Source of the DNA: Apus apus
Taxonomy: Eukaryota; Chordata; Aves; Apodiformes; Apodidae
NCBI RefSeq assembly: GCF_020740795.1
Contig: NC_067285.1
Location: 41,080,511-41,144,510, forward strand
Length of the DNA stretch: 64,000 nucleotides
Direction of reading: 5' to 3'
A program made the position numbers and the translations under genes. The notes under the pieces are model-generated. The model saw only the letters and a list, made by a program, of their open reading frames with translations, was not told the DNA's origin and ran no database searches. How positions within the stretch are numbered: the first letter of the stretch is position 1; each line of letters begins with the position of its first letter. Of the stretch, positions 1 through 10,139 are shown piece by piece.

Positions 1-59
1 ACACAGCAGAAGGTTTTTCTTCTGTAACAAAGCATGTGCTTTTCCTGTACCTGGTGGGA

Positions 60-1072
60 GGTTTGGAAAGAAGGAAATGGTCACATCCAGAGGGTAGTGG
101 TCAATGGCTTGATGTCCAGATGGAGAGGGGTGACAAGTGGTGTCCATCAGGGCTCTCTGCTGGGACCAGTGCTGTGTAGTATCTTCATCTATGATATAGA
201 CTTTGGGGTTGAGGGCACCCTAAGCAGGTCAGTGGGTGACACCAAGCTGGTTGGTGTGGTCAATACACCAAAGGGATGGGATGTCATCCAGAGGGACCTG
301 GAGAAGTGGGCCCATGTGAACCTCATGAGTTTCAACAAGACCAAGTGCAAGGTCCTGCACCTATGTAGGGACAATCCTCGTTGTCAGTACAAGCTGGGGG
401 ATGAGGTGATGGACAGCAGCTCTGCAGAAAGAGACATGGGGGTACTGCTGGATAAGAAGTTGGACATGAGCTGACAGTGTGTACTCCCAGCCCAGGGAGA
501 CAATCACAGCCTGGGCTGCATCAAAAGCAGCATGGCCAGCAGGTCAAGGGAGGGGATTCTGCCCCTTTCCATTTAGGAGTGTCCAACTCCGGAGCCATCA
601 ACACAAGAGAGACATGGAGCTGTTGGAACGAGTGAAGGTGATCCAAGGGCTGGAGCAGCTCTGCTCTAGAGACAGGCTGGGAGAGTTGGGGTGTTCAGCC
701 TGGAGAAGAAAAGGCTCCAGGGAGACCTGAGAGCACCTTCCAGTGCCTGAAGGGGCTCCAGGAAAGCTGGGGAAGGACTTTTGGCAAGGGCTTGTAGTGA
801 GAGGACAAGGGGGGATGGATTAAAACTGGAGGAGGGGAGATTGAGATGAGACATTAGGAGGAAATTCTTTGCTGTGAGGGTGGTGAGACCCTGGCCCAGG
901 TTGCCCAGGGAAGCTGTGGCTGCCCCATCCCTGGCAGTGTTGAAGGGCAGGTTGGATGGGGCTCTGAGCAACCTGGGCTGGTGGGAGGTGTCCCTGTCCA
1001 TGCAGGGGGGTTGGAACTAGATGATCTTTGTGTACCTTCTAACCCAAACCATTCCATGATTCCATGGTTGTG
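60..1072 (+). mobile_element. CR1 LINE fragment (RT C-terminal part plus 3' end)
   Basis: A 5'-truncated CR1 non-LTR retrotransposon in sense orientation, inside a PKD2 intron. Positions 34-474 stay open and encode reverse-transcriptase palm residues (a GVHQGSLLGPVL motif, the CR1 form of VPQGSVLGPVL) followed by the downstream thumb region. After the TGA at 472-474 the frame continues with several stops and shifts, so the copy is dead. The 3' end is recognisable from the GGAGG...GATGATCTTTGTG...CCATTCCATGATTCC tail at about 1015-1070. CR1 is the dominant LINE of birds. Confidence 0.93.
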
Positions 1073-1293
1073 AAGGAGCAAAGTGCAGTCTGGGGAAGAT
1101 TTGTGCTACCACTGAGTGCAAGGTGTGGGCTGAGCATGATGGTATCAGGGTTGTGAATTGATAGGCTGGGGTCAGTTGTGTGTTTGGCTTGGGGTGTGAA
1201 AGTCTGCTCAGGGTGAAGTGTTTTTCTAATACTTGAAGTTCATCCGGTATCTGAAAAATGGGAAGTAAAGGAACTTTCTTACTGCCTGTTCAG
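1073..1293 (+). other. PKD2: PKD2 intron remainder upstream of the EF-hand exon
   Basis: Unique intronic sequence between the CR1 copy and the exon starting at 1294. It ends in a polypyrimidine stretch and CAG acceptor (TTACTGCCTGTTCAG). No other feature is seen. Confidence 0.7.
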
Positions 1294-1411
1294 GAAGGGG
1301 CACACGGATGCAGAGATTGAAGCAATATTTACCAAATATGACCAGGATGGGGACCAGGAATTGACAGAGCATGAACATCAGCAGATGAGAGATGATCTGG
1401 AGAAAGAGAGG
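1294..1411 (+). CDS. PKD2: PKD2 exon carrying the EF-hand
   Basis: 118-nt exon with acceptor CAG at 1291-1293 and donor GTGAGC at 1412. It encodes 39 residues after one split base. The calcium-binding loop [12 protein letters not shown] (about 1340-1375) has acidic ligands at loop positions 1, 3, 5 and 12, so the EF-hand should still bind Ca2+. In polycystin-2 this domain tunes channel gating by calcium. The exon is nearly identical to the mammalian protein as I recall it. Confidence 0.96.
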
Positions 1412-4000
1412 GTGAGCTCAGCATTAGAAGTGTTATGCCACCAGTGTTGCCTGCCAGTCTTCCCCCCCGTGCCAGTTGGCTTCCCCAGAAGAGTCCTTTT
1501 GTTTCTCTTCAGATTGGCTCTCATCCCTGGCTGCCTGAGCAGAAATGGCAAGGGGGAGCTGATGGAGGACAGGAGGCCTTGGACCTCCATGCCTCTATCC
1601 TGTGTCTAGAGGTGAAAAAGTCTTTACATCTTCTCTGTCTGTGGCTTGTGTTTTCACTCAGGAGGACCTGGACTTGGATAGGAACTCTTTGCCACGTCCT
1701 CTGAGCAGCCGCAGCTTCCCCCGGAGCTTGGATGACTCTGAGGAGGATGAGGATGAAGACAGTGGACACAGCTCCAGGAGGAGGGGCAGCAGCTCCAGTG
1801 GGGTTTCCTATGAAGAGTTCCAAGTGTAAGTCTGTCCTTCAGAGAGGGATGAATCTGCATGGGTGGTGTCTTTTGTGTTTTTTCTTGTTAATATTATGGG
1901 TTTTCTTCTTTCAGTTATGTAGTCGTCTCTCCTGTAACTGAATATTAATCAACTCATTCATAAAAGTACATGTTGTGTCTCAAAGGTGCTTAAGTCACTC
2001 CTTTTAGTAGGTTCCAAGGAGTATCTGAATTGGAAATAGTTTAGAGAGGCCCATGGGAATCAGTTAGAAAACCAGACTTAAACAGACAAACAAACGAAAA
2101 TCCCCATCCTTAAAACATGGACGTTAAATAGACAGAAAATATGGTCATGCTACAGCAATGCCAGAAGCCTTTGCTGTTTGTTTTTTAGTAATAAAACCTT
2201 GAAATGGTTTTAGGTTCAGTGAGAATTTCAGCTGTTGTTTTTTAAATAAGATGAAGTTACTTTTGAATGTGTGTTTTGTCTAAAACGATAGATCTCCATG
2301 TTAATTCATAATAACAGCACTAGCTCAGTGAAGAATTTGACTACCTAGAACCAACACATTTTTATGAGGGTGCCCTAAAAGCAGGGAAAACAGAGTGGAA
2401 TGTGTTCTTTCCCCCACCCCCTTTTTTACCCCTGTGTTAACATCTTGCTCTTGTGTACTTTGTCCCTTCCTGGACAGTCGGACTCGTTTGTGGGAAGTCA
2501 GATACTGTGCTTGAATTAAAATGCTGTCTCATCCTTACCTGCTGTGTGTGCTGACATGCTGGAAGGGTCCTGCCTGGGGAATGTCACTCACTGGAGCTCC
2601 CACTTGTTGCCCTCAGGCTGATGAGGCGGGTGGATCGGATGGAACATTCCATCGGCAGCATCGTCTCCAAGATCGATGCCGTTATTGTCAAGCTGGAAGC
2701 CATGGAGAAAGCCAAGCTCAAAAGGAGGGATGTGTTGGGCAGGCTGCTGGATGGAGTGACAGAGGTAAGAAAGCCACTCTCTCCTCTCTGCTCACAACCC
2801 GCATGTCTTGCTTCCTTCCAGCACTACTTCCTGCTGCTTGGCTTGGGAGGGTGGGAAGGACGAGGTGGGCGCTTTGGTAGCGGCCAAGTGATCTTGGGTT
2901 TGTACGAGGAAAACATGGAATGGAAAGCATAAAATCTTAGGGACCTGGTGCCAGTTTCAGATATAGCAACCCACTGGAGAGCAGGCCTGAGTCATGCTGA
3001 GGGAACAGAGCACCATTTCAACCCCTGAACTGGACAGCAGTGGTGGTCCATAGTTGCTGACGCAGCTCGTTCATCCCTTGGTGTCCATTCGGATTCATAG
3101 CCAGTGTTTTCTGGGCTGGGCTGGTAGAGTTTTTGGGATCCAGCCCAGCAAGCCCATGCATCCTGCTGCTCTTCTCCCATGTTGGGACTGTGTGTGGCAG
3201 GTGGAAGAAGGTCACTTCTGTCACCAGGGTTATCCAGTTTCTGTAGCCTCCGCTCCCACCTTTCCTTTCTTGAGGGCCCTTTGGAAATGGCCAGTGAGAC
3301 AAATGTGTTATTTCTGTGGATGCTCAAACCTCTCAGCTCCCTGATGGGGCAAGAACAGCCAGCACAGGGCTGTGAAGGGGTGGACAGGATGGCTTTGTGG
3401 GCTATTTAGGTGAGCTTTGAGTTGCCCAGTTGCCTTGGGTGTTCCTGGCTCTTACTGTAGTTCCATCCAAGAGTTCTTCTTGGAGATGGGGCTTCCTTCT
3501 GGGTGTGCTCTCCTCAGTATGTTTTAGATTTCTGGCCATGGATTTAAGCATTAGAAACTAACACAAATTGTGCCTTTGTAAGTGAAGGTGACAACCTGGG
3601 TGTCGCATCACTGGAAAGGAAACAGTTTACTGCAGCAACTGGTTCTCCACTAGCCTGTGGAAATACTGGGATGGTAGAAGAATCTCCCATGTTGGTATGA
3701 GGGTGCAGTTTGGAATCTGTGCTTCCAGCTTGTGTCTTTGCATCTGTTTAGGATGAAAGGCTGGGTCGTGACAATGAGATCCACAGGGAGCAAATGGAGC
3801 GACTTGTGCGAGAGGAGTTGGAGCGGTGGGAGTCGGATGATACAGCCTCCCAGATGAGTCACCAGTTGGGAACACCCCTGGGACTGACTGGGCAGCCACG
3901 GTCCAGGAGCTCTCGGCCATCTTCCTCCCAGTCAGATGGTCTTGATGGAGGAGGAGGAGGAGGAGGAGGAGGAAACGGGGGGACTAACATCCACGTGTAG
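1294..4000 (+). CDS. PKD2: Polycystin-2 (PKD2), C-terminal part, four exons
   Basis: Last four coding exons of polycystin-2, the Ca2+-permeable TRPP channel of primary cilia and ER that pairs with polycystin-1. Exons are 1294-1411, 1662-1825, 2617-2764 and 3752-4000 (stop TAG). All junctions are GT-AG and the phases join cleanly (the first base completes a codon from the exon to the left). Together they encode 225 residues plus stop, the cytosolic tail: EF-hand, acidic phospho-serine linker, coiled coil and a Gly/Ser/Arg-rich end finishing in NIHV (NVHV in mammals, as recalled). The channel domain is outside the window. These probably match exons 12-15 of the 15-exon human gene. The frame is intact, so the gene appears functional. 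The only marked oddity is a run of nine glycines near the C-terminus. Confidence 0.97.
1662..1825 (+). CDS. PKD2: PKD2 exon: acidic phospho-regulated linker
   Basis: 164-nt exon with acceptor TTTTCACTCAG and donor GTAAGT. It encodes the linker between EF-hand and coiled coil, including [20 protein letters not shown]. The serine before DDSEED corresponds to the CK2 site Ser812 of the human protein (family knowledge), and the acidic cluster is the region used for trafficking between ER, Golgi and cilium. The exon ends two bases into a valine codon that is completed at 2617. Confidence 0.96.
1826..2616 (+). other. PKD2: PKD2 intron
   Basis: 791-bp AT-rich intron between the linker and coiled-coil exons, bounded by GTAAGT and TTGCCCTCAG. 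No repeat or RNA gene is seen. Confidence 0.85.
2617..2764 (+). CDS. PKD2: PKD2 exon: coiled-coil oligomerisation segment
   Basis: 148-nt exon with donor GTAAGA. Its 49 codons encode a heptad-patterned helix ([18 protein letters not shown], then [18 protein letters not shown]). This is the coiled coil through which polycystin-2 tails trimerise and contact polycystin-1. A methionine replaces the second valine of the mammalian VLVRR motif, which is conservative. Confidence 0.96.
2765..3751 (+). other. PKD2: PKD2 last intron
   Basis: 987-bp intron with donor GTAAGA and acceptor ATCTGTTTAG. It is unique sequence with several short unsupported reading frames on both strands. No mobile element is seen. 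Confidence 0.85.
3752..4000 (+). CDS. PKD2: PKD2 terminal coding exon
   Basis: Encodes 82 residues and the TAG stop: DERLGRD, the basic/acidic helix [18 protein letters not shown], then a Ser/Arg/Pro-rich tail ([11 protein letters not shown]). A (GGA)9 trinucleotide run at 3947-3973 gives nine consecutive glycines. The mammalian protein has only a short GAGG-like stretch there, so the avian tail is lengthened by repeat expansion. The reading frame is undisturbed. Confidence 0.96.
   Translation, partial: DERLGRDNEIHREQMERLVREELERWESDDTASQMSHQLGTPLGLTGQPRSRSSRPSSSQSDGLDGGGGGGGGGNGGTNIHV
3947..3973 (+). repeat. PKD2: (GGA)9 trinucleotide repeat in PKD2 coding sequence
   Basis: Nine perfect GGA codons encoding polyglycine, 27 bases before the stop codon. 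A pure in-frame trinucleotide run is likely to vary in length between individuals. Confidence 0.95.
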
Positions 4001-4172
4001 GAAGCGCTGGGACAGGCTGCCCAGGGAGGTTGTGGAGCCTCCTTCTCTGGAGCCCTTCCAAACCCACCTGGATGCAGTCCTGTGGGATGTGCGCTAGCCA
4101 CCCTGCTTTAGCAGGGAGTTGGGCTAGATGATCTCTAGAGATCCCTTCCAACCTTGACAGGTCTGTGATTAA
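4001..4172 (+). mobile_element. CR1 3' fragment starting at the PKD2 stop codon
   Basis: Immediately after the TAG the sequence reads as CR1 3' region: CTGCCCAGGGAGGTTGTGGAG, the Leu/Glu-rich CTGGAGCCCTTCC stretch, then GATGATCTCTAGAGATCCCTTCCAACC and a degraded ATTCTRTG-like end. The native start of the 3'UTR has been replaced by the insertion, so this CR1 should be part of the mature PKD2 mRNA. Confidence 0.9.
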
Positions 4173-5019
4173 CTCTGTAGGTGATTCTAAACGTTTCAGT
4201 TCAGTATCAAGCCAGCAAACACACTACTCCACTGTTTCCCAGCACGAGGTGGGATCAGACCACTGACCAGACCACTAAGGACAATTTTCAGTGGTGGGCA
4301 AAAGTAAATATTCCCTTCATATGGCATTTCCAGACCTAGGTGAGCTACATGTCACATTCAAATTACCAACAATGAGACTGTCAGGCTTGGAAGTGAAAAT
4401 GCAGGAGACAGAATGAAAACCAGGCGTGACAAAATCTCCCTGGACAGAATTTTGGTGCCATACATGAATTCTGGGGAACACTTCCCATGAGGGCAGCAAG
4501 ACTTCAGACGAAGTCATGTGCTTGTGGCTGAAACACTCACATGAAAGGCTGCCAGTTTTCTGTTGGCTCTTGGAAAACATGATTTTTTAAGTGCTTTTAA
4601 AAGCAATTTTTAAGAGGATGGCATCAGTTTGTCTCCTTCTTTGCAATAGCTGACACTTTTCAAAGAGGTAAAACAGCACTTTTTTTTTTTTTGCTTTGAG
4701 TTTCCGCCTATTTTTCTGAGTTATTCTTGATGTGGTAACATTTTCATTAAGTTCAGTGTTCTTTTTTGCCAGTTTTTGAGAAGGACTGTGTCTCCTTAAA
4801 CAGAAGAAAGTGCACGTAGTTTGTACGACTATAGATCACCAACTATAAAAGTGTTCCTGCAAGAGATATTCCCTGGGTTCCTAGGTAAATAATGGTTCCT
4901 TTGCAGAAAATACACTCTTGAAGAGCACAGAAAATAGAAAAACTAAGACTGATGTAGGTGTGGCAGGGAAGGGAGCAGGGAAGTTGCTGACAGTTGGGAA
5001 AATCCAGTCTTGTGCCCTG
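4173..5019 (+). other. PKD2 3'UTR or downstream sequence
   Basis: AT-rich unique sequence with a T13 run at about 4680-4692. There is no convincing poly(A) signal in this stretch. It is probably 3'UTR, because the first clear AATAAA lies much further right (8105). Confidence 0.4.
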
Positions 5020-5021
5020 TG

Positions 5022-6225
5022 AATCCCAAAATCACTTAGGTTGGAAAAGACCTTCAAGATCATCAGTCCAACCATTAACCCTACTCTACCAAGTCCAGCT
5101 CTAAGCCATGTCCCCAAGCACCAGATCTAGATGACTTCTAAACACATCCAGGGATGGTGACTCAACCATGTTCCAATGTCTGACAACCCTTTCAGTGAAA
5201 ATGTTCTTCCTAATGTCCAGTCTAACCCCCCCTGGTGCAGCTTGAGGCCATTCCCTCTTGTTCTATCACCAGTCACTTGTGAGAAGAAACCAGCACCTGC
5301 CTCTTTACAACCTCCTTTCAGGCAGTTGCAGAGGGTGATGAGGTCTCCCCTCAGCCTCCTTTTCTTCATGCTAAACAGCCTCTTCAGCTACTCCTCATCA
5401 GACTTGTCCTCAAGGCCTTTTCACCAGCTTCGTGGCCCTTCTCTGGACACACTCCAGCACCTCAGTGTCCTTCTTGTACTGAGGTGCCCCAGACTGGACA
5501 CAGGACTCGAGGTGAGGCCTCACCAGTGCCCAGTACAGAAGGATGATCACGTGCCTGCTCCTCCTGGTCACACTATTTCTAACAGAGGCCAGGATGCCAT
5601 TGGCCTTCTTGGCCACCTGGGCACACTGCTGGCTCATGTTCAGCCTATCAATCATTACCCTTTCTGCTGGGCACCATTCCAACCACTCTTCCCCAAGCCT
5701 GTAGTGTTGCCTGGGGTTGTTGTGACCCAGGGGCAGGACCCAGCACTTGGCCTTGTTGAACCTCACACAATTGGCCTCAGTCCATGGATCTAGTCTGTCC
5801 AAGTCTGTCTGTAGAGCCTCCCTGGCAGATCAACACTCCCTCCCAACTTGGTGTCATCTGCAGACTTACTGAGGGTGCATTCTCTCTCCTCATCAAGATG
5901 GTTGATAAAGATGTTAAAAGGAAGTGTTCCCAACCCTGAGCCCTGAGGAACCCCACGTGTGACCAGCCACCAGCTGGATGTAACTCCATTCTCCACCACT
6001 CTCTGGGCCCAGCCATCCATCCAGTGTTGTCCCCAGCAGAGCAAACACCCATCCTAGCCATGGGCAGCCAGTGGTCTCACCAGAATGCTGTGGGAGACCT
6101 TACAGAAGTCCAGGTAGACAACATCCACAGCCTTTCCTTCATCAACCAGGTGGGTCATATTGTCAGAGATCAGGTTCCTTGGGTAGCACCTTCCTTTCAT
6201 AAACCCTGAAGTTCTAATCATGCCT
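5022..6225 (-). mobile_element. CR1 LINE fragment, antisense
   Basis: About 1.2 kb of CR1 in minus orientation. The 3' end is at left (AAATCACTTAGGTTGGAAAAGACC...GATCATCAGTCCAACC). Reading leftwards from about 6200, the RT remnant includes [17 protein letters not shown] and FADDTKLGG-like residues (here [10 protein letters not shown]), then the [14 protein letters not shown] region. Several stops and a frame change break the ORF at about 5800. The copy is in the presumed 3' region of PKD2 but antisense to it. Confidence 0.92.
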
Positions 6226-8100
6226 CAGCTATGTAGTCTGTATTTACATTGAACAGACCTGCTTGTCAAATGATTAGGGACGTTTCTGCACATGCTTTTC
6301 TGCTGAGGTGCAACACAGGATTCCTTTGGGAGGGTGTTTGTGGTATCATCACGGATTTTGAGTATTTATTGTCACACTGAAATGACCTTGGTTTCCTGTT
6401 GCAAGCACTGAGGTGCGTGTAGCAACATGTTTCCACCTGGGGAATGTCCCTTTCAGAGGGAGGTTGTCAGCTGTGCTTTTTTTCCCCTCAAGCTGGCAGT
6501 TGTCTTGTATTTAAAGACCTGGTGTAAAGGAAAATAGAAAGCTACACAATCAAACACCCCTTAGCTTATGACTACGGTAATAGAGAAGAGGAAAAAATGC
6601 CTATTTACAAATTATAAGTAGCATGTGTATGTTAGGCTGGTGCTTTCAAAAAGCAGTTGTTGCCAGGGGTTAGCACCTCATTCCTGTGGTACTTCTGCTC
6701 AGGCAAGGCTTGCATCTTGCATCTGTTCCTACAGCTGCCTTGCCTGGTTTCACAGGGACTCAAAATGCCTTCCCTCTAACCAACCAACCTGCTAAAACTC
6801 AACAGACTTCATGCCTTTCTTTATTTTTCAAGTTCACAAGAAACCATATGCACAGAACCTTCATGTGAGATGGAACAGAAGGGAAGTTCATTGGGGAGGC
6901 TGGAATTTCTTGGTAGCTCTTTGCTCGAGAGCAGAAGAATGTGGGAAATCAGGCTGTGATTCTTGCAAATGTTTTTTCCTTCTGTGGGTTATTTTGTCCT
7001 GTACTGGGTAGACGTGAATGGTCTTTCACAAGAAACCCTGTCAGCTTCCCAAAGCAGCTCACAACACAGTGGTTAAGGCCTTAGTGTGAAACGAGAAACA
7101 CTCAGACTGAGCTCTGTCTTGCCTTGATTGAAAGCTCTTGGACTCAGAAACCTTCCTGAGGAAAGATTTTCCATGTTAAACTGGCATTTCTGACTTCAAA
7201 CAAACCAACCAGAACCACCAGTAACTGTACCCATGGCCAGCTGGTTGCGAGGAAAATAGAAAAGACAATATAAAGCATTTTTAAATGTCCATAGCCTTAT
7301 CTTGACATTCATACCCAAAGTGTGCAGTGTGTTGGGGAGGTGACACCAATTACAGCTTAAACTCTGAGGTGTGTGTAAGTACACGTGTGTGACGTAGTAG
7401 GTGTTGGGTTTCTAGGGTCAAAGAAGCCTTACGTGCTAAGATAATTAAATAATCATGTTCTTCAAATCAATGACTGTGCCAAATGACCCAACTGGAGTTG
7501 TCCAGCAATCAGCTGGAAATTTACTAGGAAAACCTGGAGTTCAGGTTTGTGCCTGTGGTCTGTAGAGCACGTGGTGAGGTTTGTGGCAGCAGGGCCTGGG
7601 GAGCCTGCAGAAGTGATGGAGTGGTCACCTGGTGGTGAGGCAGGACCTTCCCAACAGGAAAGAATGCAAAACAAAACCTCCCAGTCTGGTTTGAAAGAGG
7701 TTTTCCTGTAGAAATGTCTCTTTTGCAATGCAAACTCCCTTCAGGCCCTTCATCCTCCTTTGCAGGATGTTTTTCTTCTTGCATTCCTGGGTGTCTCTGG
7801 GGAGGTGCATTTCTTGTCACGTGTCCTCACTTCAGAACAAACTTCATCTGGGAGTGCAGGGAGTTTTCATGGAGTACCCGTGGGTGTTGGTAACAGGCCT
7901 GGCAGGAAGGGCACAGCCACTTATAGACGTTTTCTTACTTCCTTTTTCAACCTTCGTTGATAGTTTATTTTGTCACTTATTACACACCTAAAGCTTTTGC
8001 ATAGGGACGTAGAGTTTGGTCTTGCTAAGGAAGCTGTTGTCTATGCAAGTCTTCTGCAGTGATCAAGAATGTATTGATCTGTAAGCCTGAGCACTTTACT
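6226..8100. other. Unique sequence, probable distal 3'UTR of PKD2
   Basis: 1.9 kb of unremarkable, moderately AT-rich DNA. There are no repeats beyond short T runs, and the reading frames are short and unlike any family I know. It could be a long alternative PKD2 3'UTR ending near 8130, or intergenic. Confidence 0.35.
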
Positions 8101-8104
8101 CCCT

Positions 8105-8110
8105 AATAAA
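8105..8110 (+). terminator. Canonical poly(A) signal AATAAA, candidate PKD2 end
   Basis: AATAAA followed by CCTTTTATATC and T/G-containing sequence. It is the first canonical + strand hexamer I found after the PKD2 stop. Assignment to PKD2 would imply a 4.1 kb 3'UTR including two CR1 fragments, so it is tentative. Confidence 0.4.
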
Positions 8111-8402
8111 CCTTTTATATCATCTATAAAGCAAACCTTGTGCCAGCCACTGGGTGAGTTGATAAAGGAATGAATCCTGCCTTTTATTTCTGGGGGTTAC
8201 TTCTAGCTCACACCTTTTTCCCTGACTCTCTAATCATGTAGAAAGAGAGTAACAGGGTGTCACTGAACAGAGGGCTGAGCTGGTCCTGTTGAATTGCCCA
8301 AACAGGACTTTAAACACTTTTACTTCACGTTTGCTTTGCTGCAAGTGGCCCTGGGAACGGGCCAGGGCACCCCAAACTGTGGGAGGCGGGGGGGGCAGGT
8401 GT

Positions 8403-8533
8403 GTCCCCCCCATCACAGCAACATCCCCCACATCACAGCAATGTTCCCAATCACAGCAACATCTTCCCCATCACAGCACTGTCCCCCCATCACAGCAATG
8501 TCCCCCCATCACAGCAATGTCCCCCCATCACAC
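8403..8533. repeat. About 21-bp C-rich minisatellite (CCCCCCATCACAGCAATGT)
   Basis: About seven imperfect copies of a unit alternating a C-run with ATCACAGCAATGT or ATCACAGCAACAT. The last three copies are almost perfect. It lies just outside the left arm of the inverted duplication. Confidence 0.9.
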
Positions 8534-8978
8534 ACTGCTCCCCCAACCTTTGCTTTATTCATTAATGATCCTGTTGTTCCCAACCCCATCAAGCCCAAAC
8601 GAGCAGCCCCCAAGCAGGGGGGCACCTGAGGCCCCAAGAACCTGCTCTGCTCCCCAACCCTACCAGTCCCCAGGGGGGGCCCGGAGAGACTCCACCCCAG
8701 GATGGGCCCCCTCTGACAGGCTCTGGGGGCGAGTTGTGTGGTGCTTTCCCCTTTTGCTGTTTCTCAGCAGGTCAGGACGTTTTTCCTGCTGTTTTTCCCT
8801 TGCTCTGGCAGGGTTTGTGCGGGCGGGTTTGTTTGTGTCTTTGGTTCCTTTCCCTGCGGGGTCAGTTTTGCTGCTTCACCCGCTTTACCCCCCCGGCTGC
8901 GGGGCGGGGGGCTCTGCTGCTCACTTCCCTCCTGCTGCACCTCTGCTTTGTGCTTTGGGGCTTATTTCATCCTTTGCC

Positions 8979-9180
8979 TTTTTTTTTTTTTTTTTTTTTC
9001 TCTTTTCCTCTTTACCTTCTTCCCTTTTTTTTTAACCTGTCTTTTCACCTTGTTTCTTTCTCTTCTTTTCCTCTTACACCCCTTTATTTTTTTTTCCTGG
9101 TTTTTAATCTGTTGGGGTTTTTGTTTTTTGTTTGGTTGGTTTTTTTGTTGTTGTTGTTGTTGGTTTTTTTCCCCTTCTTT
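8979..9180. repeat. T-rich low-complexity tract in left arm
   Basis: About 200 bp of T-rich polypyrimidine DNA containing a T21 run, many TTTTCC runs and a (TTG)5 stretch near 9147. The right arm has the matching A-rich tract at about 22800-23020. On + it forms an exceptionally long pyrimidine tract ending in CTGTCTCCCAG at 9198. Confidence 0.9.
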
Positions 9181-9198
9181 TCCCTGCCTGTCTCCCAG

Positions 9199-9483
9199 CC
9201 CCTCCCACAGATCTGGGCCCTCCCAGTGCCAAAGGATCCGCAGCTGGGCTGGGCGGTGGGTGCAGAGGGGAGGTGGCTGGGATGGCAGATGCGGGACACT
9301 TGCGGGCATCCCCGGGGCAGCGGGTCCTCAGCGCTGGCTTTGGCTGGAGTTTTGGGTTCTTCCCGCGGGCGGGCAGCTCTTCTGAGCATGGGCTGGGGTG
9401 TGAGGGGGCCCTGCTCCCCACTGCCCCCCGGCACTGCTGCAAGCGGCGGGAGAGCCCCAGCTCCCTGGCTCCCCTGCAGCAGG
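9199..9483 (+). other. Candidate exon conserved in both arms (left copy)
   Basis: It starts after a very strong polypyrimidine tract with CAG (9196-9198) and ends at a GTAAGG donor (9484). The mirrored copy is on the minus strand of the right arm, about 22490-22773, with the same acceptor and donor. In the first roughly 150 bases I see only one 1-bp indel and one substitution between arms. One frame reads through the region in both arms (residues such as GWQMRDTCGHPRGSGSS) but resembles no family I know. The splice-site logic is inference. It may be non-coding. Confidence 0.3.
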
Positions 9484-9615
9484 GTAAGGAGGTGCTGGGA
9501 GCTCAGGGAGCCTTGTGCCCCTGCAGCAGGACGTGGGGTGTCATTCTCTGACCATAACCCCATTTCTGCCTCATTCTGTGCCTTGGTTACCTGCTTTCCT
9601 GTGTGAGCAACTGAA

Positions 9616-9621
9616 AAATAA
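9616..9621 (+). terminator. AATAAA poly(A) hexamer in left arm
   Basis: AATAAA within GAAAAATAAAGAAACC, after the GC-rich block. The mirrored position in the right arm has AAAAACAAG and lacks the hexamer, so the arms differ here. Confidence 0.3.
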
Positions 9622-9737
9622 AGAAACCGAGCTTGTTAAGGAGCGTGTGGGGATCAGCAGCTGTTAAATCTGGGCCGGCAGCGAGCGGGGGGTAAGTGTT
9701 GCACAAAGGTGGCTGATGTTTATACAGATATATAAAC

Positions 9738-9753
9738 GTGTGTGTGTGTGTGT
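9738..9753. repeat. (GT)8 microsatellite
   Basis: Perfect dinucleotide run. The corresponding right-arm position (about 22206-22235) is a degenerate TACATGTGTATG stretch. Confidence 0.9.
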
Positions 9754-10019
9754 ATTGATAGATTATTTGCTGGGGAAGCAGGCTGGGAAGTGTGCTGGAA
9801 CCTGCTCAGGTGGGCTTGGGCTGGTCTCTGGCACGGGAAGGGTGGGGTTGGGTGCTGAGTGTTCCCAGGGGAACCCCCTGATTCCCTGCCCCCCCTGGAG
9901 GGCTGGCAGCCGCAGGAGGCAGCGGGAAGTGCCCCTGGCACAGCAGCCGCGCCCGCCCGTCGGACCTGTCAAGGAGCGGGTCCTTGTCCCTCCGTGTTCC
10001 CCCCGGGGTGTCCCGGTGC

Positions 10020-10139
10020 CCCCGATCAGGGCGGGGCCGCCTCTGTCATTAGCCCGGGGGGGCCGAGCCTATAATTAGCCCGGGCGGGGCAGGGGGGCCC
10101 GGCGGGTCGATGCGCGGCTGCGGGGGCGGCTCCGGAGCG
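10020..10139 (+). promoter_or_regulatory. Promoter-like element with mini-exon and perfect splice donor (left copy)
   Basis: A GC box (GGGCGGGGCC) is followed by two ATTAGCCCGGG repeats flanking a TATA-like CTATAATTAG (about 10069-10078). Next come another GC box and an ATG at 10110-10112. The 30-nt open segment (MRGCGGGSGA) runs directly into GTGAGT at 10140, a perfect donor. The whole unit is preserved on the minus strand of the right arm at about 21727-21840. Preservation of TATA, GC boxes, ATG and donor in both copies suggests a transcription start with a short first exon. No expression evidence is available, and the product is unknown. Confidence 0.4.

Noticed and set aside
8289-9606. 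Long + strand frames (215-290 codons) with Phe/Leu-rich sequence
   Set aside because: They are created by the C-rich minisatellite and the 200-bp T-rich tract. Overlapping frames are open in more than one phase and composition is pure low complexity.
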